From positions 31,221 to 95,220 of the forward strand of contig NZ_FZOR01000033.1 of NCBI RefSeq assembly GCF_900188445.1: DNA of 64,000 nucleotides. The letters are read 5' to 3'. Below the pieces are notes generated by a model that had not been told where the DNA came from, searched no databases, and saw nothing but the letters and a program-made list of their open reading frames with translations. This document shows, piece by piece, positions 59,408 through 64,000 of this stretch. Position 1 is the first letter of the stretch. The number at the start of each line of letters is the position of its first letter. This stretch comes from Actinomadura meyerae (lineage in GTDB: Bacteria > Actinomycetota > Actinomycetes > Streptosporangiales > Streptosporangiaceae). The translations under genes were made by a program, and so were the position numbers.

Positions 59408-60461
59408 GCCGGTGCCGGACGAGCCGGATGTCGGCCCGCAGCCGGTCGGCGGCCAGCGGGTCCGGCTCCAGCCCGCCGAGCCCGTCCTCGATGAGCGCCA
59501 GCTGGTCGGCGCGCAGCCGGGCGAGCAGCCGGCGCGGCTCCCCGGCCGGGACGCCCCACCGCTCCTTGCGGCGCCACTTGCGGAACGCGAGCACGTGCCC
59601 CTCGCCGGGGATCAGGACGCCCTTCGCCGTCTCCGCGTGCACCGTCCGCCGGAAGTGCGACAGGTACCGGCGCCGCGACAGCCGGTACGCGACCACCGCC
59701 GCGAGCAGGATCGGCGCGCCCTTCACCGGCAGCAGCGCCACCCCCGCCAGGACGGGCGCGTCCCACCACGAGTGCAGCGCCATCGACAGCACGAAGGCGG
59801 CGCCCGCGACCGCGCCGCTCGTCCGCGACGCCCGCCCGAGCAGGCAGCCGAGGCCCGCGCCGCCGACCGCCGTCATCGCCCAGTGGCTCCACCACGCCCC
59901 GCCGACCACCCGGCTGCCGAAGGTGAACAGCGCCGCGTTCGCGTCCTGCGTCGCGCCCGTCAGCACGATCGTGTTCAGCACGTACAGGAAGTTCTCCGCG
60001 AACTGGAAGCCGAGGCCGGCGAGCGCGCCGTACCCCCAGCCGTCGAGCGGCCCGCGGACCGCGGCCGGCGCCATCAGCGCCAGCACCACGACCCCGAGCA
60101 GCTTGAGGACCTCCTCGTCGACCGGCGCGGCGATCGCCGCGCCCCACACCGCGGTGAACCCCGGCCCCGCCGTCTTGCCGAGCACGGCCTGGAACGCCGC
60201 GTTGGCGGGCAGCGCGAGGCCGAACGCGGCGAGCCCGCCCCACGCCACCGCGACGAGCGCGTGGCCGAGCGGCAGCGACCGGATCGGATGCAGCCGCCGC
60301 AGCGCCCACACGCCCACGGCCAGCGCCGGGGCGAGCAGCGCTAACCCGAGGATCGCGCCGGCCGGGAACGCCGCGGCCTGCGCGCCGATCCCGCGGAAGG
60401 CGGTCCAGGCCCCGAGCAGGCACGCCGCCGCCCACAGCCAGAACGCGGGCCGGCGCGTCAT
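59376..60461 (-). CDS. PrsW-family intramembrane metalloprotease
   Basis: 361 residues. About eight helices with the three metal-site motifs of the family: EEVLKLLG (EExxK), FQFAENFLY (FxxxE-type) and HSWWDAP (HxxxD). PrsW cleaves anti-sigma factors in Bacillus; here the target is unknown. A cytosolic basic C-terminal region (about 265-361) follows. ATG 60461 overlaps the upstream gene's stop by the ATGA arrangement. Confidence 0.87.
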   Translation of the reverse strand: MTRRPAFWLWAAACLLGAWTAFRGIGAQAAAFPAGAILGLALLAPALAVGVWALRRLHPIRSLPLGHALVAVAWGGLAAFGLALPANAAFQAVLGKTAGPGFTAVWGAAIAAPVDEEVLKLLGVVVLALMAPAAVRGPLDGWGYGALAGLGFQFAENFLYVLNTIVLTGATQDANAALFTFGSRVVGGAWWSHWAMTAVGGAGLGCLLGRASRTSGAVAGAAFVLSMALHSWWDAPVLAGVALLPVKGAPILLAAVVAYRLSRRRYLSHFRRTVHAETAKGVLIPGEGHVLAFRKWRRKERWGVPAGEPRRLLARLRADQLALIEDGLGGLEPDPLAADRLRADIRLVRHRLNSAADPRAA

Positions 60462-61024
60462 GACGGCGCCGAGATCCGCAGCGTCCGCACGAGGGCCTCG
60501 ATCTCGGTGGCCAGCCGCCGGTACGCCTCCGGCGGCCCCGACGCCGTCACCGTGGCGCCGAGCGTGGACCGCGCGAACACCGTCGCCATGCCGACCCGCT
60601 CGCGGCCGTCGAGCCGCCCGGTCAGCCCGGTCAGCCCGTGCGCGGTGGTGATCGGGACCGGCCCCGCGCTCAGCCGCGACCGCCCGCCGGCGGCGACGAT
60701 CCGGCCGAGGCCGGTCCACAGCGCGCGGGCGTCCAGCGGCGCCAGCGGCACCACGACCCGCACGTACAGCCCGACGCCGGCGTTGGCGAGCTCGATGTCG
60801 CTGGTCAGCGAGGACTCCGCCCGGTCGAGCACCCAGCCCGGCGACGGGACGGTGAACGTGACCGGCCGGACGCCGTCGCGCTCGGCCCCCACCGACAGCA
60901 CCGTGCCGGCCGCGACGGGCCTGCCGCCGCTGCCGAGCGCCCTGTCGAGCAGCGGGAGCCCCGCGGCGAGAACCAGCAGCGCCAGCGCCACGAGCCCCGT
61001 ACCCCACCAACTCACCCGCGCCAC
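60458..61024 (-). CDS. Membrane-anchored protein upstream of the protease
   Basis: 188 residues. One N-terminal helix (LVALALLVLAAGLPLLDRAL) then an extracytoplasmic domain with mixed strands (PVTFTVPSPGWVLD, GVGLYVRVVVPLAPLD). Resembles no family I recognise. GTG start. Being coupled to the PrsW gene, it could be a partner or a substrate of the protease. Confidence 0.6.
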   Translation of the reverse strand: MARVSWWGTGLVALALLVLAAGLPLLDRALGSGGRPVAAGTVLSVGAERDGVRPVTFTVPSPGWVLDRAESSLTSDIELANAGVGLYVRVVVPLAPLDARALWTGLGRIVAAGGRSRLSAGPVPITTAHGLTGLTGRLDGRERVGMATVFARSTLGATVTASGPPEAYRRLATEIEALVRTLRISAPS

Positions 61025-61096
61025 GTGACCCCCCGATGACGTGCGCTGCGAAAATGCCCCTTGACCGGGAAACCAAACAAGGTGAGGCGGCGCGGG

Positions 61097-61903
61097 TCAC
61101 CAGTGCGCCGGGCGTCCGACCGCGTCCGGCAACCGCGTGGCGGCGTCTCCGCGCGCCGCGTCGAGCTGCGCCCGGGTGAGGAAGAGGCAGCCGGTGAGGT
61201 CGGCGCCGCGCAGGTCGGCGTCCCGTAGGTCCGCGCCGATCACATCGGCCGAGCGCAGGTCCGCGCCGCGCAGGTCGGCCCCGATGAGGTACGCGCCGCG
61301 CAGGTTCGCGGCCCGCAGGTCGGCGCCCCTCAGCCGCGCCCCGATGAGGTCGGCGCCCCGCCGGTCCGCCCGGGGCCCCGGCGCGGCGGCCCTGGCCAGC
61401 TCGCTCGCGCGCAGCAGCAGCGCGTTCGCCTCCGCCCGCACGGCCGCGACGTCCAGCGCGGCGAGTTCGTCGGGCCCGCCACGGGTCAGGCCCTCGACGT
61501 CGTCGAAGACCCGCCGGAGCTCGGCCCGGACCGGCCCGGCGGCGGGCAGCGCCGCCGCCTCGTCCAGGTACCACAGCAGCTCGTGCAGCTGCCGCATGAC
61601 GGGGAACACCGCGAACATGCGGCGCGCGACGTCGGGGTCCGCGCGCCAGTCCCGCCCGGCGAAGGTCTCCCGCGACACCTTCTGGCCCGCGCCGAAGCAG
61701 TCGAAGACCGTGCAGCCGCGGAAGCCGAGCCCCCGCAGGTCGGTGTGGACGCCGCAGCGGAAGTCGGCCAGGAGGTTGCGGCACGGCTCGCCCGCGGCCT
61801 TGTCCACCGCGAAGTCCGCGGACCGCGCGAACGGCAGCGCGACGCAGCACAGGCCGAAACAGCTCGCGCAGTCGGCCTTCAGCCCGGCCGCCCTCTCCGA
61901 CAC
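61097..61903 (-). CDS. Pentapeptide-repeat protein with N-terminal cysteine cluster
   Basis: 268 residues. Nine or more A(D/N)LRx-type repeats at about 188-245 (GADLRAANLRGAYLIGADLR) build a right-handed beta-helix. The N-terminal 75 residues hold eight cysteines (CASCFGLCC, CRNL, FRCGVH, GCTVFDC), a metal-site-like cluster also seen in YkgJ-type proteins. GTG 61903 with GGAGG upstream. Function unknown; some pentapeptide proteins protect gyrase. Confidence 0.8.
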   Translation of the reverse strand: MSERAAGLKADCASCFGLCCVALPFARSADFAVDKAAGEPCRNLLADFRCGVHTDLRGLGFRGCTVFDCFGAGQKVSRETFAGRDWRADPDVARRMFAVFPVMRQLHELLWYLDEAAALPAAGPVRAELRRVFDDVEGLTRGGPDELAALDVAAVRAEANALLLRASELARAAAPGPRADRRGADLIGARLRGADLRAANLRGAYLIGADLRGADLRSADVIGADLRDADLRGADLTGCLFLTRAQLDAARGDAATRLPDAVGRPAHW

Positions 61904-61992
61904 CCCGCACCTCCGCCTCACCGGCAACGCTCCATTCTCGGGGAAGGCGACATCTGCTCGGGACGCGACGGTGCTGTACAGTCCGGATCCCG

Positions 61993-62775
61993 ATGACGAC
62001 ACCCCTCACCGAGTCCGCGATCGTCTCCAGGCTGCGCGCCGCCGGCTGCGTGTTCGCCGAGGACGAGGCACGGCTGATCCTCGCCACCGCCCGCACCCCC
62101 GCCGACGCGTCCGCCATGGTGGACCGGCGCGCCGCCGGGCTGCCGCTGGAGCACGTCCTCGGCTGGGCCGAGTTCTGCGGCCTGCGGATCGCCGTCGAGC
62201 CGGGGGTGTTCGTGCCCCGCCGCCGCACCGAGTTCCTCGTCCGGGAGGCCGCCGCGCTCCTCCCGCCCCGCCCGGTCGTGGTCGACCTGTGCTGCGGCTC
62301 GGGCGCGCTGGGCGCCGCCCTCGTCGCCGGCCTGGAGGAGTACGCGCTGCACGCCGCCGACGTCGAGCCCGCCGCCGTCCGGTGCGCCCGCGCGAACCTC
62401 GCGCCGCTCGGCGGCCACGCCCACGAGGGCGACCTGTTCGCGGCGCTCCCGGACGCGCTGCGCGGCCGCGTCGACGTGCTGCTCGCCAACGTCCCGTACG
62501 TGCCGACGGACGATGTGGCGCTGATGCCGCCGGAGGCGCGCGACCACGAGCCCCGGGTCGCCCTCGACGGCGGCCCCGACGGCCTGGACGTGCTGCGCCG
62601 CGTCACCGCCGAGGCGGCGCGGTGGCTGGCGCCCGGCGGCCACCTGCTGTTCGAGACGAGCGAACGCCAGGTCCCGGACGCGGTCGCCGCCGTCGAGCGG
62701 GGCGGGCTGTCCGCCGCCGTCCGGACGTCCGACGAGTTCTACGCCACGGTCATTGTCGGGGCAAAGCCGGTGTAA
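61993..62775 (+). CDS. PrmC/HemK-like methyltransferase
   Basis: 260 residues. SAM-binding motif VVDLCCGSGALGAAL, and the usual NPPY catalytic motif appears as NVPYVPTDD. An N-terminal helical domain (1-75) resembles PrmC's. It may methylate glutamine in a release factor or another protein; the changed NPPY makes the target uncertain. ATG 61993; divergent from the pentapeptide gene. Confidence 0.82.
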   Translation: MTTPLTESAIVSRLRAAGCVFAEDEARLILATARTPADASAMVDRRAAGLPLEHVLGWAEFCGLRIAVEPGVFVPRRRTEFLVREAAALLPPRPVVVDLCCGSGALGAALVAGLEEYALHAADVEPAAVRCARANLAPLGGHAHEGDLFAALPDALRGRVDVLLANVPYVPTDDVALMPPEARDHEPRVALDGGPDGLDVLRRVTAEAARWLAPGGHLLFETSERQVPDAVAAVERGGLSAAVRTSDEFYATVIVGAKPV

Positions 62776-62828
62776 AACCCGACACGGGGGTACGGGTCGT
62801 TCAGGACGACCTGAAGGAGTGAAATACC

Positions 62829-62951
62829 ATGCGCCGCATCAGCGCAGCGCTCAGCGCGATCATCGGCACGATCGTCAGCATCGTGACCCTCCCGTTCCGC
62901 GTTCTGCAGCGCCTTCTGCCCTCCGGGCGACGCACCCGCGCCCACCGGTAA
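62829..62951 (+). CDS. Possible small membrane-active protein, 40 residues
   Basis: ATG 62829 follows AAGGAG with 9-base spacing. The peptide starts MRRISAALSAIIGTIVSIVT and continues LPFRVLQRLLPSGRRTRAHR: a hydrophobic helix then an amphipathic basic one. No family recognised. The gap 62776-63325 otherwise holds a second small ORF and a terminator. Confidence 0.45.
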   Translation: MRRISAALSAIIGTIVSIVTLPFRVLQRLLPSGRRTRAHR

Positions 62952-63157
62952 AGGGCCGCGATATCCGGCACGGTATCGGGACGTCCGCCCCGGGCCATTC
63001 GTGCGCCATGGCCCGGGGCGGACACCTGCCGGAAAACGCCACCCCGAAAACGCCGTCCGGAAACGCCGCGCCGGAAAATGCTTTGCGCACCGGGCGCGGC
63101 GTCCAGCATCCTTTAAGGGACAAGCCGGAACGGAAGCGACGGAAGGAGCGGTGCGTC

Positions 63158-63247
63158 ATGGCCATGGCCGGCGGGCGGCAAGCCCCAAGGCGCCTCGGCG
63201 CCGGGCAGCGGCGAGGCACCGCCGTCCAGAGAGTCGGCTCCGGATAG
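63158..63247 (+). CDS. Possible small basic protein, 29 residues
   Basis: ATG 63158 has GAAGGAG 9 bases upstream. The peptide (MAMAGGRQAPRRLGAGQRRG ... QRVGSG) is rich in Gly and Arg. A terminator follows directly. It might be a real small gene or an accidental frame. Confidence 0.35.
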   Translation: MAMAGGRQAPRRLGAGQRRGTAVQRVGSG

Positions 63248-63267
63248 GACCGCGAAGGTTCTCCGGA

Positions 63268-63299
63268 GGCCGCCAGGATGACCTATCCGGCGGCCTTTT
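63268..63299 (+). terminator. Rho-independent terminator
   Basis: GGCCGCC(A)GGAT and ATCCGGCGGCC (63268-63279 with 63285-63295, one bulge) with a 5-base loop and TTTT after it, the only classic T-run terminator in the window. It lies just before the tRNA genes. Confidence 0.75.
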
Positions 63300-63325
63300 C
63301 ATGTCCAGCATTTCCTGTCCATCAG

Positions 63326-63398
63326 GGGTCTGTAGCTCAATGGGAAGAGCGCCCGCCTTGCAAGCGGGAGGTTGCCGGTTCGAGTCCGGCCCGATCCA
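63326..63398 (+). tRNA. tRNA-Ala (anticodon TGC)
   Basis: Cloverleaf with D-stem GCTC/GAGC, anticodon stem CCCGC/GCGGG, loop CTTGCAA (anticodon 63359-63361) and T-arm GCCGG-TTCGAGT-CCGGC. G3-T70, the alanine identity pair, is present. The acceptor stem has one mismatch (T6 with C67). CCA is not encoded. Confidence 0.85.
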
Positions 63399-63428
63399 CA
63401 CGGCGGAACGTTCTCCGCTCCGCCGCAT

Positions 63429-63500
63429 GCCGTACAAGCCGAAATGGTGAGGCACCTGGCTTCCACCCAGGAGAACCGGGTTCGATTCCCGGGTACGGCT
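63429..63500 (+). tRNA. tRNA-Gly (anticodon TCC)
   Basis: Perfect acceptor GCCGTAC/GTACGGC, 3-base D-stem, anticodon stem CCTGG/CCAGG with loop CTTCCAC (anticodon 63462-63464), T-arm CCGGG-TTCGATT-CCCGG, discriminator T. Position 8 is A (63436) in place of the near-universal T. No encoded CCA. Confidence 0.85.
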
Positions 63501-63546
63501 CTGGACTGGGCCCGGCGGGAGTAACGACCCCCGGCTGGTTCTGCAC

Positions 63547-63587
63547 GTGCCCGAGGCGGGCGGACGCCACCGCCCGCCCGCGGGCAC
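63547..63587. repeat. Long hairpin between tRNA-Gly and tRNA-Gln
   Basis: GTGCCCG/CGGGCAC and GGCGGGCGG/CCGCCCGCC form a 16-base-pair interrupted stem. It ends 3 bases before tRNA-Gln and may be a terminator or a processing signal. Confidence 0.55.
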
Positions 63588-63590
63588 CCA

Positions 63591-63665
63591 TGCTGGATCA
63601 TCCAATCGGCAGGATGCGTGACTCTGGATCACGTCATGCGGGTTCGAACCCTGCTCCAGCAGCCA
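63591..63665 (+). tRNA. tRNA-Gln (anticodon CTG)
   Basis: Acceptor TGCTGGA/TCCAGCA, D-stem ATCC/GGAT, anticodon stem CGTGA/TCACG with loop CTCTGGA (anticodon 63624-63626) and T-arm GCGGG-TTCGAAC-CCTGC. Discriminator G; CCA is encoded at 63663-63665, unlike in the two tRNA genes before it. Confidence 0.9.
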
Positions 63666-63809
63666 TTCCCGAGCGGCGTTCCATCGACGAGCGCACGCGC
63701 TTCACGAGCTCGCGGCGGGCTCGGCGGGTTCGGCGGTCTCGGCGTCATCAGGTCGGTGAGCGGCGGCCGGACGGGTCCGGCCGGACGCCCCGTGACCCGC
63801 GGGCCCGCC

Positions 63810-63866
63810 TTGACCGGGGCGCGGCCGGTCAATTATTTTGTCATTAAAATATTTGTCGTCAAAGTA
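63810..63866. promoter_or_regulatory. Operator-like repeats in an AT-rich patch before an acyl-CoA dehydrogenase
   Basis: TTGACCGG-N7-CCGGTCAA (63810-63832) is followed by two 15-base direct repeats, TTTGTCATTAAAATA (63837-63851) and TTTGTCGTCAAAGTA (63852-63866), 12 of 15 identical. It is the AT-richest 35 bases in this part of the window. The rest of 63666-63809 is GC-rich with nothing recognised. Confidence 0.55.
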
Positions 63867-63889
63867 TCGGTCGGGCAGGTGGAGGGACC

Positions 63890-64000
63890 ATGAGCGACTA
63901 CCCGTCGTACGCGCCGTCGGAGGAGCATGAGCTGCTGCGGCGGACGGTGCGCGAGCTGGCGGAGGCCAAGATCGCTCCTTTCGCGGCGGAGGTGGACGAG
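63890..64000 (+). CDS. Acyl-CoA dehydrogenase, 3' end outside the window
   Basis: Only the first 37 residues are in view (MSDYPSYAPSEEHELLRR, then TVRELAEAKIAPFAAEVDE). They match the N-terminal helical domain of actinobacterial acyl-CoA dehydrogenases, flavoenzymes of fatty-acid or amino-acid breakdown. ATG 63890 with GGTGGAGG upstream. The active site is not visible. The operator-like repeats before it suggest regulated expression. Confidence 0.7.
   Translation, partial: MSDYPSYAPSEEHELLRRTVRELAEAKIAPFAAEVDE

Noticed and set aside
63278..63847. 189-codon plus-strand frame through the tRNA genes
   Set aside because: It reads across three tRNA genes and a terminator.

Overview
The window is about 72% GC, with heavy GTG start use, many ATGA/GTGA gene overlaps, Lsr2 nucleoid proteins, an actinobacterial-type QcrB and the gene order xerD-parA-scpA-scpB-rluB-aroH-tyrA-cmk-der. 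This points to a chromosomal segment of a filamentous actinomycete. I would guess Thermomonosporaceae (Actinomadura-like), but that is inference and no database was searched.

Region by region. 1-12.1 kb is conserved core: CTP synthase, a Nudix hydrolase, the XerD recombinase, a ParA/ScpA/ScpB chromosome-segregation set, pseudouridine synthase, two aromatic amino acid genes, CMP kinase and the GTPase Der, closed by a strong terminator. 12.1-15.7 kb holds small membrane proteins and a molybdate uptake operon that lacks its binding-protein gene. 15.9-23.9 kb is central carbon metabolism: GTP-type PEP carboxykinase, a GH65 phosphorylase with beta-phosphoglucomutase, and 6-phosphogluconate dehydrogenase, with a SoxR-type regulator between them. 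24-36.5 kb is mixed: an HD protein, a DExH helicase, a nitrilase-family amidase, a Clp-N protein with its own HTH regulator, paired CNNM/CBS transporters, a metallo-beta-lactamase-fold protein and a CASTOR/POLLUX-type channel. 36.6-41.3 kb has two tandem lsr2 genes, a PucR regulator and a large-subunit catalase.

41.7-50.3 kb is the most interesting part. It is one tightly packed seven-gene operon: an AfsA-type double hotdog protein with its domains in reversed order, an isoprenylcysteine-methyltransferase-like membrane enzyme, a rifampin-phosphotransferase-like dikinase, a polyprenyl-synthase-like protein, a PucR regulator, a cytochrome P450 and a UbiA-like membrane enzyme. It looks like an undescribed isoprenoid or signal-molecule pathway. 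Two abutting palindromes lie just upstream of its first gene.

50.3-62.8 kb carries a SnoaL-like protein, a zinc alcohol dehydrogenase, an Ppx/GppA protein, stand-alone ctaD and qcrB genes facing each other, a LysR/MFS divergent pair, a PrsW-type protease, a pentapeptide-repeat protein and a PrmC-like methyltransferase. The end holds small ORFs, three tRNA genes (Ala, Gly, Gln) and the start of an acyl-CoA dehydrogenase.

Two themes recur. Several promoters carry readable operators: a SoxR box, a TTGACA-heptamer operator on a leaderless promoter, a LysR palindrome and a GntR-like palindrome before pckG. Short tandem repeats also sit at gene ends, and three of them duplicate the last codons together with the stop codon. 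No IS element, prophage or CRISPR array was seen.
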